Below are positions 27,511 to 38,340 of a DNA stretch of 64,000 nucleotides, piece after piece. Source of the stretch: Alphaproteobacteria bacterium UBA4588 (GTDB taxonomy: Bacteria; Pseudomonadota; Alphaproteobacteria; Rhodobacterales; Rhodobacteraceae); the NCBI GenBank assembly GCA_905182195.1, contig CAJJAW010000007.1:1-64000 (forward strand), given 5' to 3'. Under the pieces are notes generated by a model. That model did not search any database. It had not been told where the DNA came from and saw only the letters and a program-made list of their open reading frames with translations. The translations under genes and the position numbers were made by a program. Numbering within the stretch: position 1 is the stretch's first letter; each line of letters opens with the position of its first letter.

Positions 27511-29646
27511 CTAGGCTTGAGCGGCTTTCAGTTCTTGTCTGCGACGATGCAACACTGGTTCAGTGTAACCAGAGGGCTGCACCCGGCCTTCAAACACCAG
27601 GTCACAGGCCGCTTTAAAAGCAATGCCACCGAAGTTTGGGGCCATGGCCGTATAGGTTGCGTCGCCGGCGTTTTGACTATCGACCACAGCCGCCATTTTC
27701 TTCATGGCAGCCATAACAGTATCGCGCTCCACCACATCGTGGTGCAGCCAATTGGCCAGAGCTTGTGAGGAGATCCGGCAGGTGGCGCGGTCTTCCATCA
27801 GGCCCACATCATGAATGTCTGGCACTTTCGAGCAGCCAACGCCGCTATCAACCCAACGCACAACATATCCAAGAATGCCCTGTGCATTGTTTTCAATCTC
27901 TTGTGTCAACTCATCAGGCGCCCAATTGGTGCCAGCCGCCACTGGAATGGTCAGCAGCTCATCCAAGCCCCAACGCGGGCCTTTGGCTTTCAGGTCGTTT
28001 TGTACGGCCATCACGTCAACCTGATGATAATGCGTTGCGTGCAAGGTGGCAGCAGTGGGGCTCGGCACCCAAGCGCAGGTTGCGCCAGATTTGGGGTGAC
28101 CAATCTTCTGAGCCAACATATCGCCCATCAAGTCTGGCATGGCCCACATGCCCTTGCCGATCTGAGCCTTGCCCTGCAATCCGCAGGCCAGTCCGATATC
28201 AACATTGCGATCTTCATAGGCGTTGATCCAAGGGGTCATTTTCATCTGACCTTTGGGGATCATTGGGCCAGCTTCCATGGACGTGTGGATCTCATCACCC
28301 GTGCGGTCCAAGAACCCTGTATTGATGAAGGCCACCCGCGCTTGTGCGGCATGGATACAGGCTTTTAGATTGGCGCTTGTGCGGCGCTCTTCGTCCATGA
28401 TGCCCAGTTTAACAGTGTTCTGCGGCAAGCCCAAAATATGCTCAGCCATAGTGAAAATCTCGTCAGCAAAGGCCACTTCCGCCGGGCCGTGCATTTTCGG
28501 TTTCACCACATACACAGAGCCATGCAAGGAGTTGCCGCCAGCCCGGTTTAAGTCATGCATCGCAATCATCGTGGTGCACATAGCATCCAAAAGGCCTTCG
28601 CCAATTTCATGGCCATCCCGATCCTTAATGGCGGGGTTGGTCATCAAATGACCCACGTTGCGCACCAGCATCAACGCTCGACCCTTCAGGGTTTTTGTCT
28701 CACCGCCGCGCAGATAGCTGCGATCGGCGTTCAAAACGCGATCAAAAGACGTGCCGCCTTTGGTGACGGTCTCACTAAGATCACCGCGCATGAGGCCAAG
28801 CCAGTTTGTATAAGCCAAAACTTTGTCTGGCGCATCCACAGCCGCAATAGAATCTTCACAATCCATGATCACTGACACCGCACTTTCCAATAAGATGTCA
28901 TCCACATGCGCCTTGTCACCGCTGCCGATATTACCGTTGGGAACTATTTGAATAGCAATGTGTAGGCCGTTCTTTTGCAAGATCACCTCAACGAGATCAC
29001 CCGCCCGATTTTGGTTGAAGCCGACATATTGTCCCGCATCAGCCAAAGCGGGCACCAATGCATCCTCAACAACTTGATAACCGGCCACATCCTCATGCGA
29101 GCCCTGATCCAATGGTGCCACTTGATCCAAATAAGCTTTGGCCCATTTTATCACGCGCGCACCACGTGCCACATCATAGCCGCGACCTTGGGGTAAGTCG
29201 CCCATAGCGTCAGTGCCATAAAGCGCGTCATAAAGGCTACCCCAGCGGGCATTGGCAGCATTCAAAGCATAGCGAGCATTCATAATCGGTACCACAAGTT
29301 GCGGACCGGGAATGGCACAAATTTCAGGGTCAACGTTTTGCGTGGTAATCTCAAAATCTGTAGGCTCGGAAACCAAATAGCCAATTTCTGTCAAAAACTC
29401 TTGATAAGCTACTTTGTCATGGTCCTTGCCCCTGAGCCCTATGTGCCAGCTATCAATCTGTTCCTGAATGTCTTCCCGATGCGCCAGTAAAGCCCGGTTT
29501 TTAGGCCCAAGTTGATGCGCCATGTCAGCCAAACCACCCCAGAATTGGCCAGAGGTCACGTCCAATCCAATTAAAGCATAATTTTCGATGAAGTTGAACA
29601 GCTCTTTTGCGACGGACAGGCCTGCAATTTCAGTACGTTGGGACAT
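27511..29646 (-). CDS. glcB: Malate synthase G
   Basis: Condenses glyoxylate with acetyl-CoA to malate, the second step of the glyoxylate route. The 711-residue single-chain enzyme is of the G type (about 720 residues) rather than A. Recognisable regions are [17 protein letters not shown], the glyoxylate-site stretch around [11 protein letters not shown], and [12 protein letters not shown] with the catalytic acid near residue 620. The start ATG 29646 follows GGAG. Isocitrate lyase is not in the window, so here it may serve glycolate or glyoxylate use. Confidence 0.95.
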   Translation of the reverse strand: MSQRTEIAGLSVAKELFNFIENYALIGLDVTSGQFWGGLADMAHQLGPKNRALLAHREDIQEQIDSWHIGLRGKDHDKVAYQEFLTEIGYLVSEPTDFEITTQNVDPEICAIPGPQLVVPIMNARYALNAANARWGSLYDALYGTDAMGDLPQGRGYDVARGARVIKWAKAYLDQVAPLDQGSHEDVAGYQVVEDALVPALADAGQYVGFNQNRAGDLVEVILQKNGLHIAIQIVPNGNIGSGDKAHVDDILLESAVSVIMDCEDSIAAVDAPDKVLAYTNWLGLMRGDLSETVTKGGTSFDRVLNADRSYLRGGETKTLKGRALMLVRNVGHLMTNPAIKDRDGHEIGEGLLDAMCTTMIAMHDLNRAGGNSLHGSVYVVKPKMHGPAEVAFADEIFTMAEHILGLPQNTVKLGIMDEERRTSANLKACIHAAQARVAFINTGFLDRTGDEIHTSMEAGPMIPKGQMKMTPWINAYEDRNVDIGLACGLQGKAQIGKGMWAMPDLMGDMLAQKIGHPKSGATCAWVPSPTAATLHATHYHQVDVMAVQNDLKAKGPRWGLDELLTIPVAAGTNWAPDELTQEIENNAQGILGYVVRWVDSGVGCSKVPDIHDVGLMEDRATCRISSQALANWLHHDVVERDTVMAAMKKMAAVVDSQNAGDATYTAMAPNFGGIAFKAACDLVFEGRVQPSGYTEPVLHRRRQELKAAQA

Positions 29647-29731
29647 ATCTTAGCACTCCAGAGTTTGACTATCGCTCAAATTTAACCATATTTCTCTCTG
29701 ATTAGCCGTCAAAAGCCTAACAGGCAAGCTG

Positions 29732-29756
29732 AATTGGTCACTATTTTATACCAATT
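29732..29756. promoter_or_regulatory. Inverted repeat in the glcB-pepN divergent region
   Basis: AATTGGT at 29732-29738 and ACCAATT at 29750-29756 form a perfect 7-bp inverted repeat with an 11-base AT-rich spacer. It sits in the 217-base region between the divergent starts of glcB and pepN, where both promoters must be. It could be an operator for a dimeric regulator, but no regulator gene is adjacent, and a repeat this short could be chance. Confidence 0.3.
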
Positions 29757-29863
29757 TTCCTTTTGGATACAAAGTTCCTCAAACACCCAAAATTTTAACC
29801 GGCAGTTGTTCCAAGCCCGCACAAGGCGCTATAGGCGAGTATGAATAGTAAAGGATCAAACTG

Positions 29864-32416
29864 ATGACATCTTCAGACACGCAAACAATTTACCTTGCCC
29901 ATTACCAGCCACCTGCGTTTTTGGTTGAGCATGTAGCGCTTGAGTTTACCTTACATCCGACGGCTACGCGGGTCCGCTCCACTATAAAGTTCCGCAAAAA
30001 CCCAGACAGCCTGGTGACAAATTTTTTTCTACACGGTGAAGGCCTCACACTATTGTCATCTTATGTCAACGGCGTGGCAATCAGCCCAGAGATTTCAGAT
30101 ACGGGCCTAACGTGTGATGTGCCAGATATGCCATTTATATGGCAAAGTGAGGTTGAGATTGATCCCAGCGCGAACACATCGCTGTCGGGTCTATATATGT
30201 CAAACGGAATGTTTTGTACCCAATGCGAGGCCGAAGGCTTTCGCCGCATCACCTATTACCCAGATCGCCCTGATGTCATGGCGCCCTTTGATGTGACCAT
30301 CCACAGCGACCTTCCCTATGCCCTGTCCAATGGCGAATCTTTAGGACGTGAGGGACACACCACCCGCTGGCAAGACCCATGGCCTAAACCAGCCTATCTT
30401 TTTGCTTTGGTCGGGGGCGAGTTCGAAGTCTATTCGGATCATTTCACCACTGTCTCTGGCAAACCTGTGACCCTTAACATCTACGTGCGCGACGGCGATC
30501 AAGACAAATGCACCTTTGCCATGGAAGCTCTAAAAATTAGCATGGCTTGGGACGAACAAGCCTATGGCCGTGAATATGACCTTAGCGTCTTTAACATTGT
30601 GGCCGTGGATGATTTCAACATGGGGGCTATGGAAAACAAAGGTCTCAACATTTTCAATTCGGCCGCAATTTTGGCCAGCGCAGAAACAGCGCTAGATGCG
30701 AATTTCGAACGTATTGAAGCCATTATAGCCCATGAATACTTCCACAATTGGACGGGCAACCGGATCACCTGTCGCGATTGGTTTCAACTAAGCCTCAAAG
30801 AAGGGCTTACCGTATTTCGCGATCAGCAATTCAGTGCAGATGTGCGCGGTGTCGACGTGCGCCGCATTGAGGATGTTTCGGCCCTACGCAGCCGTCAATT
30901 TCGCGAAGACAACGGCCCCCTCGCCCATCCGGTGCGCCCTGAGAGCTTTGTGGAGATCAACAATTTCTACACCGCAACTATCTATGAAAAAGGCGCGGAA
31001 CTGATCCGTATGCTTAAACTATTGGTGGGCGATGCAGCCTATAAAACGGCGCTGGATCTGTATTTTGACCGTCACGACGGGCAGGCTTGCACAATCGAAG
31101 ACTGGTTGCAGGTCTTCACCGACACCACCGAGCAGGATTTCAGTCAATTCAAACTCTGGTACGGCCAAGCGGGCACGCCAAGGGTTGTTGTTGAGGATAG
31201 TTTCGCCAATGGCACCTATTGCCTAACCCTCAGTCAGTCGACTCCGCCCACCCCCGGACAGCCGAATAAAAAGCCAATGGTGATCCCCGTAGCCGTGGGT
31301 TTGCTGAATTCAGATGGCTCAGAAGTGGTTCCAACCCAAATATTGACCCTAACCGAAGAGAGCCAAAGCTTCCGCTTCGACGGGCTGCAAGCGCGGCCGA
31401 TCCCGTCGCTGTTGCGCGGGTTTTCAGCGCCTGTGATTTTGGAGCGTAGCACCACAAAAGCCAAGCGATTGATCCTGCTGGCCTATGATACAGATATGTT
31501 CAACCGCTATGAGGCCAGCCGTGAGCTGGGCCATGCAGTTTTGATTGATATGCTGTGCAACAAAGCTGAACCAGATCCAAGTTACACCGAGGCCTTATTG
31601 CAAGTGCTGGCCAATGAGGACCTTGATCCTGCCTTCCGCGCGATCTGTTGCGCGCTGCCAGGCCAAGATGAGGTTGCGCAGGCCTTGGTAGAGTTGGGCC
31701 ATACCCCCGATCCCGCGGCCATTCATGACGCCCATCACAAGCTATCACAGCATTTGGCGGGCTCAGGCCTTGATGTACTGCGCGGTTTATATAAGGTCCA
31801 TACCGTCACCGGGCCCTATACGCCCGATGCGTTGAGCTGTGGCCATCGGGCTTTAGCTAATCTCGCTTTGCGCTATATCAGTCTCCTCGATGGTGCCGCT
31901 TTGGCTGCCGAGCAATTTGCCGGTGCCCACAATATGACCCTGCAAATGCCCGCCCTCGCCAATCTGGTCCGGGCCGGGCACGGCGATGAGGCCGTGCAAA
32001 AATTCTATGTCCAATGGCGCCATGAGCGTTTGGTAATTGATAAATGGTTCAGCCTTCAGGTCTCAAGCTGTGATCCGTCACAGGCGGTCGCCATTACCAC
32101 TGCTTTGCTATCGCATCCCGATTTTACGCTCAAAAATCCAAATCGGTTTCGCGCTTTGATTGGGGCTTTGGCCATCACACCTGCGGCGTTTCACCAACCA
32201 AACGGCGGGGCCTATGGCTTAGTGGCCGATCAGCTGATTGCTTTGGATGACCTAAATCCACAGCTTTGTGCCCGGATGACGGCTGTCTTTGAAACTTGGA
32301 CACGCTACGATTCCAACCGACAAGGCATGATGAAGGCCGCGCTGCTACGCATCGCAGCCAAACCCAAACTGTCGCGCGACACCCGCGAAATGGTATCACG
32401 TTTGCTTGAGGCATGA
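29864..32416 (+). CDS. pepN: Aminopeptidase N
   Basis: Zinc M1 aminopeptidase that removes N-terminal residues from peptides in the cytoplasm. The 850-residue protein has the exopeptidase motif MGAMENKGLNIFN near residue 255, the zinc site HEYFHNWTGNRIT (HExxH) near residue 290, and the downstream glutamate in LKEGLTVFRDQQFS. The C-terminal 400 residues are the helical domain of the bacterial PepN type. The ATG start follows AGGA. It precedes gatB by about 90 bases and may be cotranscribed with it. Confidence 0.95.
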   Translation: MTSSDTQTIYLAHYQPPAFLVEHVALEFTLHPTATRVRSTIKFRKNPDSLVTNFFLHGEGLTLLSSYVNGVAISPEISDTGLTCDVPDMPFIWQSEVEIDPSANTSLSGLYMSNGMFCTQCEAEGFRRITYYPDRPDVMAPFDVTIHSDLPYALSNGESLGREGHTTRWQDPWPKPAYLFALVGGEFEVYSDHFTTVSGKPVTLNIYVRDGDQDKCTFAMEALKISMAWDEQAYGREYDLSVFNIVAVDDFNMGAMENKGLNIFNSAAILASAETALDANFERIEAIIAHEYFHNWTGNRITCRDWFQLSLKEGLTVFRDQQFSADVRGVDVRRIEDVSALRSRQFREDNGPLAHPVRPESFVEINNFYTATIYEKGAELIRMLKLLVGDAAYKTALDLYFDRHDGQACTIEDWLQVFTDTTEQDFSQFKLWYGQAGTPRVVVEDSFANGTYCLTLSQSTPPTPGQPNKKPMVIPVAVGLLNSDGSEVVPTQILTLTEESQSFRFDGLQARPIPSLLRGFSAPVILERSTTKAKRLILLAYDTDMFNRYEASRELGHAVLIDMLCNKAEPDPSYTEALLQVLANEDLDPAFRAICCALPGQDEVAQALVELGHTPDPAAIHDAHHKLSQHLAGSGLDVLRGLYKVHTVTGPYTPDALSCGHRALANLALRYISLLDGAALAAEQFAGAHNMTLQMPALANLVRAGHGDEAVQKFYVQWRHERLVIDKWFSLQVSSCDPSQAVAITTALLSHPDFTLKNPNRFRALIGALAITPAAFHQPNGGAYGLVADQLIALDDLNPQLCARMTAVFETWTRYDSNRQGMMKAALLRIAAKPKLSRDTREMVSRLLEA

Positions 32417-32506
32417 AAAAACGCGCTATAACACGGGCGCATCTTGTTCCTTTTGGCTGTTCGCCTTAGAACACAGCCAAACACATTGATTAATTGGGGC
32501 GCTGCA

Positions 32507-34018
32507 ATGCTGGACCAACCTTTTGAGACACCCAAACCCAAGGTTATTGCGGGGGCAAAATATGACTGGGAACTGGTGATCGGGCTGGAAGTTCATGCCC
32601 AAGTCAGCACCCATGCCAAATTGTTCTCTGGAGCCTCAACCACCTTTGGCGCCGAGCCCAACTCGAATGTGGCCTTTGTGGATGCGGGCATGCCAGGCAT
32701 GTTGCCGGTGATAAATGAAGAATGTGTTGCTCAAGCCGTGCGCACAGGGCTTGGTCTGAAGGCAGAGATCAACAAGTTTTCAGCCTTTGACCGCAAAAAC
32801 TATTTTTACCCTGACCTACCACAGGGCTATCAGATCAGCCAATTGTACCATCCAATTGTCGGTGAAGGCGAAGTCTTCGTTGAAATGGGTGACGGTACAG
32901 CGCGGATGGTGCGCATCGAGCGCATTCACCTTGAGCAAGACGCCGGCAAATCTGTGCATGACATGGATCCAAACAACTCCTTTGTTGATCTCAACCGAAC
33001 CGGTGTTGCTTTGATGGAAATCGTCAGCCGCCCCGACATCCGCGGCCCCGAAGAAGCGGCCGCTTATATCACCAAGCTGCGCCAAATCATGCAGTATTTG
33101 GCCACCTGTGATGGCAATATGCAAAATGGCAGCCTGCGGGCCGATGTGAACGTTTCGGTCTGTCGCCCGGGCGATTATGAACGCTACCAAGCCTCACAAG
33201 ACTTCGATTATCTTGGCACTCGCTGTGAGATCAAAAACATGAACTCTATACGCTTCATGCAAGCGGCAATTGATTTTGAAGCCCGCCGCCAAATCGCGAT
33301 TTTGGAAGATGGCGGCAGCGTGAACCAGGAGACACGCCTATATGACGCAGATAAGAACGAAACCCGCTCGATGCGTTCAAAAGAGGAAGCACACGATTAT
33401 CGCTACTTCCCCTGCCCTGATCTTTTGCCGCTTGAGATTGAGCAAGATTGGATTGACTATCTAGCCGCTGGTCTGCCCGAACTGCCTGACGCCAAAAAAT
33501 CCCGTTTCATTGCCGATTTCGGCCTGTCAGCTTACGATGCCAGCGTGTTGACAGCTGAAACCCACAACGCCAGCTATTTTGAAAAAGTCGCCCTAGGCCG
33601 CGACGGCAAAGTCGCTGCTAACTGGGTGATCAATGAGCTATTTGGTCGGATGAAAAAAGATGATGTCACCATCGCAAATTGTCCGGTGACGCCTGATCAA
33701 CTCGGTGGCATCATCGATTTGATCGCCAGCGCCGAGATTTCGGGCAAAATTGCAAAAGACCTGTTTGAAATTGTCTACACCAAAGGCGGTGACCCAGCTG
33801 AGATTGTCACCAGCCGCGGCATGAAGCAAGTGACCGACACCGGTGCAATTGAAGCCGCCGTGGACCAGATTATCGCCGATAATCCAGCCCAAGTCGAAAA
33901 GGCCAAGTTAAATCCAAAATTGGCCGGTTGGTTCGTGGGTCAGGTGATCAAAGCCACTGGCGGCAAAGCCAACCCACAGGTGGTCAATGAGATCGTAGCC
34001 GCCAAGCTTGCACTTTAA
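32507..34018 (+). CDS. gatB: Asp-tRNA(Asn)/Glu-tRNA(Gln) amidotransferase subunit B
   Basis: Part of GatCAB, which converts misacylated Glu-tRNA(Gln) and Asp-tRNA(Asn) to the amides. The 503-residue protein starts [20 protein letters not shown] at ATG 32507, after GGGG; 21 more open codons upstream lack family similarity. It has [34 protein letters not shown] and [11 protein letters not shown], all GatB signatures, and the C-terminal YqeY-like tRNA-binding domain. gatA and gatC are not in the window. It converges with bolA, with a 4-base overlap. Confidence 0.95.
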   Translation: MLDQPFETPKPKVIAGAKYDWELVIGLEVHAQVSTHAKLFSGASTTFGAEPNSNVAFVDAGMPGMLPVINEECVAQAVRTGLGLKAEINKFSAFDRKNYFYPDLPQGYQISQLYHPIVGEGEVFVEMGDGTARMVRIERIHLEQDAGKSVHDMDPNNSFVDLNRTGVALMEIVSRPDIRGPEEAAAYITKLRQIMQYLATCDGNMQNGSLRADVNVSVCRPGDYERYQASQDFDYLGTRCEIKNMNSIRFMQAAIDFEARRQIAILEDGGSVNQETRLYDADKNETRSMRSKEEAHDYRYFPCPDLLPLEIEQDWIDYLAAGLPELPDAKKSRFIADFGLSAYDASVLTAETHNASYFEKVALGRDGKVAANWVINELFGRMKKDDVTIANCPVTPDQLGGIIDLIASAEISGKIAKDLFEIVYTKGGDPAEIVTSRGMKQVTDTGAIEAAVDQIIADNPAQVEKAKLNPKLAGWFVGQVIKATGGKANPQVVNEIVAAKLAL

Positions 34019-34287
34019 GCACTGCGCACGGTTAAGGCCAAAGCGTGGATGCGGTCCATGATCTGAGGGCCCAATACTGTGTGTATGGCGCGGTGCTGCG
34101 CAAGCCGACTCATGCCGGCAAACTGCGCTGCCGTGATCGTCACATCAAAATGACTTTCGCCACCTTCTTGAAACCCTGAATGGCCTCGATGTGCTTCAGA
34201 AACGTCTAAAACCAACAATTCATCAGGATCAAAGTGATCCTGAAGTGTTTTTTTGATATGATCTAACATTCTTTCAAGTTTTTTCAT
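34015..34287 (-). CDS. bolA: BolA family protein
   Basis: A 90-residue protein of the BolA fold that probably partners a monothiol glutaredoxin in Fe-S and iron handling. It has the helix-turn region [20 protein letters not shown] with the conserved His near residue 34, and [13 protein letters not shown] with the second conserved His. The start ATG 34287 follows AAGGGG, and the ATG seven codons later is less well placed. It is divergent from the J-domain gene across 66 bases, and its 3' end overlaps gatB by four bases. Confidence 0.9.
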   Translation of the reverse strand: MKKLERMLDHIKKTLQDHFDPDELLVLDVSEAHRGHSGFQEGGESHFDVTITAAQFAGMSRLAQHRAIHTVLGPQIMDRIHALALTVRSA

Positions 34288-34353
34288 CTAAGCCCCTTTA
34301 ATCTTTCTCATTCAGGTCTAAACTCTGATCTCCGAGTCGGAAAGGTGCTTACG

Positions 34354-34983
34354 ATGAAAAAGGATGATCCCTTTGGGTTTGACATGTCCGTATCAACGGC
34401 AAAAAAGAAAAATCCGCGTGGCCGCAGAGGCATGTCTGGAGCATTTGAAACTTCAACACGCAAGTGCGAGCATTCAGGTTGTATTGAATCGGGCAAGTAT
34501 CGTGCGCCTAGGGCGCCTAATGTTTTGGATGACTATCTATGGTTCTGCAAAGATCATGTTCGTGAATACAATCTAAAGTGGAATTTTTTTGATGGAAGTT
34601 CTGAGGAAGAGCTTAAAAAGCAAATGGCAAGTGATCGCGTTTGGGAACGTGAAACTAAACCGCTTAAAACTAGCGACGAGCAACGGGCCTGGGCACGCCT
34701 AGGGGTCGATGACCCGCATCAAGTCTTAGGGGCAAACGCCACCCAGAACCCAGGAAAATCAATCACAGGTTCAACGCGCAAGTTGCCCTCATCAGAACGC
34801 CGCGCACTAGATGTCTTGGAAGCAAAAGACCATTGGACAAAAGCCGAAATTCGCAAATCCTATAAATCTTTGATCAAAGTTTTGCACCCCGATATGAATG
34901 GTGGCGATCGCAGCCAAGAAGAGCAACTCGGTGAAGTAGTCTGGGCTTGGGATCAGGTCAAAGACAGCCGCAGCTTTAAGTAA
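34354..34983 (+). CDS. J-domain protein
   Basis: A 209-residue protein whose C-terminal 65 residues form a J domain: ALDVLEAKDHWTKAEIRKSY, then LIKVLHPDMNGGDRS, with the HPD tripeptide that stimulates DnaK. The N-terminal part has a Cys/His cluster (RKCEHSGCIESGKYRAPRAP then WFCKDHV) that might bind a metal. It is not DnaJ itself, because the J domain is C-terminal and the G/F and zinc-repeat regions are missing. The start ATG 34354 follows AAAGG. It lies upstream of cobS by about 180 bases, an order I recall from other Rhodobacterales. Confidence 0.85.
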   Translation: MKKDDPFGFDMSVSTAKKKNPRGRRGMSGAFETSTRKCEHSGCIESGKYRAPRAPNVLDDYLWFCKDHVREYNLKWNFFDGSSEEELKKQMASDRVWERETKPLKTSDEQRAWARLGVDDPHQVLGANATQNPGKSITGSTRKLPSSERRALDVLEAKDHWTKAEIRKSYKSLIKVLHPDMNGGDRSQEEQLGEVVWAWDQVKDSRSFK

Positions 34984-35049
34984 AGGAAACAACGTGGTAT
35001 CTGCATATAATATCGCGTTCTAATGGGCTCCGTTTTAACAAAAGCTTAG

Positions 35050-35103
35050 GGCCAGATGGCCTCTGGCCAAGGGCAATGTGGGTTTTCCCTTCCCCTTGCC
35101 CTT
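35050..35103 (+). other. Two consecutive hairpins between the J-domain gene and cobS
   Basis: The first stem is GGCCAGA (35050-35056) with TCTGGCC (35062-35068) and a 5-base loop. The second is AAGGGCAA (35069-35076) with TTGCCCTT (35096-35103) and a 19-base loop, starting on the very next base. No T-run follows. They may end the J-domain transcript, or form a leader structure for cobS, which begins at 35163. They do not match any riboswitch I can recognise; the cobalamin riboswitch core is not visible. Confidence 0.45.
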
Positions 35104-35162
35104 AGTCGCATTATATCGCACGAAAAGAACGTGGCAAAATGCCAGGGAAGAAGGAAAAGACT

Positions 35163-36149
35163 ATGGCTGAAACAAATTTAGATATCGATACTCATCCAAC
35201 CGAAGACATCTCAGTACGGGATGTGTTTGGAATTGACACAGACATGGTCGTAAAAGGCTTTACCGATCGTACTTCTCGCGTGCCAGAATTAGATAGTACT
35301 TATAAATTTGATCCAGATACGACCCTCGCAATTTTAGCAGGCTTTTCCCATAATCGCCGCGTAATGATACAAGGTTATCACGGCACAGGTAAATCCACCC
35401 ATATTGAGCAAGTTGCCAGCAGATTGAATTGGCCTACGGTCCGGGTGAATCTTGATAGCCATATCAGCCGTATCGATCTCATAGGTAAAGATGCCATTAA
35501 ACTCAAAGACGGCAAACAAGTGACAGATTTTCAAGAAGGTATCTTGCCTTGGGCTCTGAGAAACCCAACCGCAATAGTTTTTGATGAATATGACGCTGGC
35601 CGGGCCGATGTTATGTTTGTCATTCAGCGCGTGCTTGAGGTGGACGGCAAGCTTACCCTGCTAGATCAAAACCAAGTGATCGACCCACACCCATATTTCC
35701 GTATTTTTTCCACAGCTAATACAGTTGGCCTTGGCGACACTACTGGGCTATACCACGGCACCCAACAAATAAACCAAGGGCAGATGGACAGATGGAGCCT
35801 TGTTGCAACACTCAACTATCTGTCAATCGAAGCAGAATCCACGATTGTTCTGTCCAAAAATCCACATTATAACACAGAGGCTGGCCGCCGAACAATAAAA
35901 CAGATGGTAACAGTTGCTGATCTTTCACGCACGGCATTCATGAATGGCGACCTATCGACCGTGATGTCCCCAAGAACTGTAATTGCCTGGGCGCAAAACG
36001 CGGAGATTTTCCGTAACGTGGGTTATGCCTTCCGTTTAAGCTTTCTCAACAAATGCGATGAATTAGAGCGCCAAACTGTAGCTGAATTTTATCAACGCTG
36101 TTTTGATGAGGAATTGCCAGAATCCGCAGCATCAATGAGTATGATTTAG
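35163..36149 (+). CDS. cobS: Cobaltochelatase subunit CobS
   Basis: AAA+ ATPase subunit of the aerobic CobN-CobS-CobT chelatase that inserts cobalt into hydrogenobyrinate diamide during vitamin B12 synthesis. The 328-residue protein has the Walker A motif [13 protein letters not shown] near residue 75 and the Walker [15 protein letters not shown] near 140. The start ATG 35163 follows AAGGA with 7-base spacing; eight upstream codons are not used. It is followed by a small coupled reading frame and cobT. cobN is not in the window. Confidence 0.94.
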   Translation: MAETNLDIDTHPTEDISVRDVFGIDTDMVVKGFTDRTSRVPELDSTYKFDPDTTLAILAGFSHNRRVMIQGYHGTGKSTHIEQVASRLNWPTVRVNLDSHISRIDLIGKDAIKLKDGKQVTDFQEGILPWALRNPTAIVFDEYDAGRADVMFVIQRVLEVDGKLTLLDQNQVIDPHPYFRIFSTANTVGLGDTTGLYHGTQQINQGQMDRWSLVATLNYLSIEAESTIVLSKNPHYNTEAGRRTIKQMVTVADLSRTAFMNGDLSTVMSPRTVIAWAQNAEIFRNVGYAFRLSFLNKCDELERQTVAEFYQRCFDEELPESAASMSMI

Positions 36150-36201
36150 GCAAATTTTTAAATCACACTTCTGGCCAGAAATGTAACCATGGGAGGGGAT
36201 C

Positions 36202-36387
36202 ATGAGCTATAACTCAAATGCAAAGGCAATATTGGCTTTGGTATCTGAGTTTATGTTGCATCGGTACTCACCCTTCTACGGCGCAAAGACGCAGCCAAAA
36301 AATAAAGCAGGTCATACGTTGTCTAATCTTACGTTTTATTACGCTTGCCTTACAATATCGGGCTGGGCCCTAGCTGGATCAAATTGA
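36202..36387 (+). CDS. Small protein between cobS and cobT
   Basis: A 61-residue reading frame, [20 protein letters not shown] at its start and [12 protein letters not shown] at its end. I do not recognise it. Two things argue that it is translated: a very strong ribosome site (GGGAGGGG, 4 bases before the ATG) and a stop TGA sharing one base with the cobT ATG (TGATG at 36385-36389). It may be a real small protein or simply a leader that delivers ribosomes to cobT, which has no ribosome site of its own that I can see. The sequence is moderately hydrophobic, but no clear membrane helix stands out. Confidence 0.5.
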   Translation: MSYNSNAKAILALVSEFMLHRYSPFYGAKTQPKNKAGHTLSNLTFYYACLTISGWALAGSN

Positions 36388-38261
36388 TGCAAAATAACGA
36401 TAACCCTGCTGACCCTTTTAAAAAAGCTCTCGCTGAGGCCACTAAAGTCATAGCCAATGATCCTGAACTCTCGGTTACTTTTTCTGTAGACCCTCCCGGG
36501 GCTTCAAACGACTCCATTCGCCTACCACAGGTAAGCCGGCGCATGAGCCGCCAAGAGGTTCTATTGGCACGTGGCACAGCCGATGCCTTGGCCCTACGCC
36601 ATAAATACCACGATGAAAATACCTTTAACCGCTATGTGCCAAAGGGCCAAATGGCCCGCGATATCTATGAAGCTATGGAAACTGCGCGCTGCGAAGCAGT
36701 TGGTGCGCGTACAATGCCTGGCACACACAGTAACATCGACGCAAAAATTGAAAATGAGGCACTTCGGCAAGGTTTTGGAGATATTAGTGAAGCTAGCCAA
36801 GCACCTTTGGCCACGGCCGCCGGTTATTTAGTGCGGCATTTGGCAACGGGCCGTGATTTACCACCAGATGCAGCCAATGTGATGGAACTCTGGCGTGAAT
36901 TTATTGAGGCACAAACTGATGGTAGCTTAGACAAGCTTGATGATAGTCTGGGTGATCAAGCTCAATTTGCAAAATTTGCGCGGCAAATTATCAGAGACCT
37001 GGGCTACGGCGATCAGCTGGGCGATGATCCTGATTTCGAAGACGATAACCCCGAAGACCCAGCTAAAGCTGACGAGGATCAAGTAGACCAGCCTGACAGT
37101 ACAGGTGACGATGACAGTGAGGAGGAACAAGACGACGCGAATCCAGAGCAAAGCCAAGACAAACAGCAAGATGCGGCCTCTGCGCAGGTTTCAATGGATG
37201 ACATGGCCGATAGCGAAATGGGTGAAGAGGCAGAAATGCCCGATGGCGAGGCCCCACTTGAGCCACCTACCCCGCAACCAGTATCGGACGCGGATCCGCA
37301 ATATCTAGTATACAAAACAGAATACGACGAAGAAATTCGTGCTGAAGACCTTGCCGAGCCACAGGAGCTTGAACGCCTCAGAGCTTATCTTGATCAACAA
37401 TTAGAACCCCTAAAAGGTGCCGTCAGCCGGTTGGCCAATAAATTGCAGCGCCGGTTGCAAGCCAAGCAAAACCGAAGCTGGGAATTTGACCTTGAAGAAG
37501 GTACCTTGGACGCAGGCCGTTTGGCGCGCGTGATTGCAAATCCAACAACTCCTTTATCTTTCAAAGTCGAAAAAGACACTGAGTTTAGAGACACCTGCGT
37601 GACATTACTCCTAGACAATTCGGGATCGATGCGTGGCCGCCCTATTTCGATTGCGGCCATCTCAGCTGATGTTTTGGCACGTACATTGGAACGGTGCAGC
37701 GTGAAAGTAGAGATTTTAGGCTTCACCACCCGCGCTTGGAAAGGTGGACAAAGCCGTGAGGAGTGGTTGGCCGAAGGTCGACCACAAACTCCAGGACGTT
37801 TGAATGATTTACGCCACATCATCTATAAAAGTGCTGATGCGCCTTGGCGTCGTGCCCGGCCAAACCTAGGCTTAATGATGAAAGAGGGCCTACTTAAAGA
37901 AAATATTGATGGAGAAGCGCTGGAATGGGCGCACCGCCGGATGAACGCGCGCCCGGAGGCCCGCAAAATATTGATGGTGATCTCCGATGGGGCGCCAGTA
38001 GATGATAGCACCTTGTCAGTTAATTCTTCCAATTATTTGGAAAAGCACCTGCGTGATGTCATCGCTATGGTAGAGAAGCGCCGCCAAGTTGAACTCTTGG
38101 CAATTGGAATCGGCCACGATGTGACCCGCTATTACGAACGCGCTGTTACAATCACGGATGTAGAACAATTGGCCGGTGCCATGACCGAACAGCTCGCAGC
38201 ATTGTTTGATACCGACGCCCGCGCTCGGGCACGAGCCATGGGACAAAAAAGGACCGGATGA
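36387..38261 (+). CDS. cobT: Cobaltochelatase subunit CobT
   Basis: Partner of CobS in the aerobic cobalt chelatase. The 624-residue protein starts [21 protein letters not shown] long acidic linker rich in Asp, Glu and Gln runs through about residues 215-310. The C-terminal von Willebrand A domain has the MIDAS motif [13 protein letters not shown] near residue 410 and [12 protein letters not shown] near 535. The 14-codon extension upstream is not family-like. The start overlaps the stop of the preceding small gene, pointing to translational coupling. Confidence 0.94.
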   Translation: MQNNDNPADPFKKALAEATKVIANDPELSVTFSVDPPGASNDSIRLPQVSRRMSRQEVLLARGTADALALRHKYHDENTFNRYVPKGQMARDIYEAMETARCEAVGARTMPGTHSNIDAKIENEALRQGFGDISEASQAPLATAAGYLVRHLATGRDLPPDAANVMELWREFIEAQTDGSLDKLDDSLGDQAQFAKFARQIIRDLGYGDQLGDDPDFEDDNPEDPAKADEDQVDQPDSTGDDDSEEEQDDANPEQSQDKQQDAASAQVSMDDMADSEMGEEAEMPDGEAPLEPPTPQPVSDADPQYLVYKTEYDEEIRAEDLAEPQELERLRAYLDQQLEPLKGAVSRLANKLQRRLQAKQNRSWEFDLEEGTLDAGRLARVIANPTTPLSFKVEKDTEFRDTCVTLLLDNSGSMRGRPISIAAISADVLARTLERCSVKVEILGFTTRAWKGGQSREEWLAEGRPQTPGRLNDLRHIIYKSADAPWRRARPNLGLMMKEGLLKENIDGEALEWAHRRMNARPEARKILMVISDGAPVDDSTLSVNSSNYLEKHLRDVIAMVEKRRQVELLAIGIGHDVTRYYERAVTITDVEQLAGAMTEQLAALFDTDARARARAMGQKRTG

Positions 38262-38340
38262 TACTAGCATGATTTACCATTGCCGCCCGCACGACTTTAG
38301 CACAGTCTAAGCTAATGTGCAGTTACTTAGGGCAAGTTCA

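Noticed and set aside
35041-35110. Cobalamin riboswitch before cobS
   Set aside because: Two simple hairpins are present but the conserved B12-box core could not be found.
37063-37315. Several small frames on both strands, and an apparent repeat, in the acidic part of cobT
   Set aside because: They come from the low-complexity Asp/Glu/Gln linker, which is normal for CobT.
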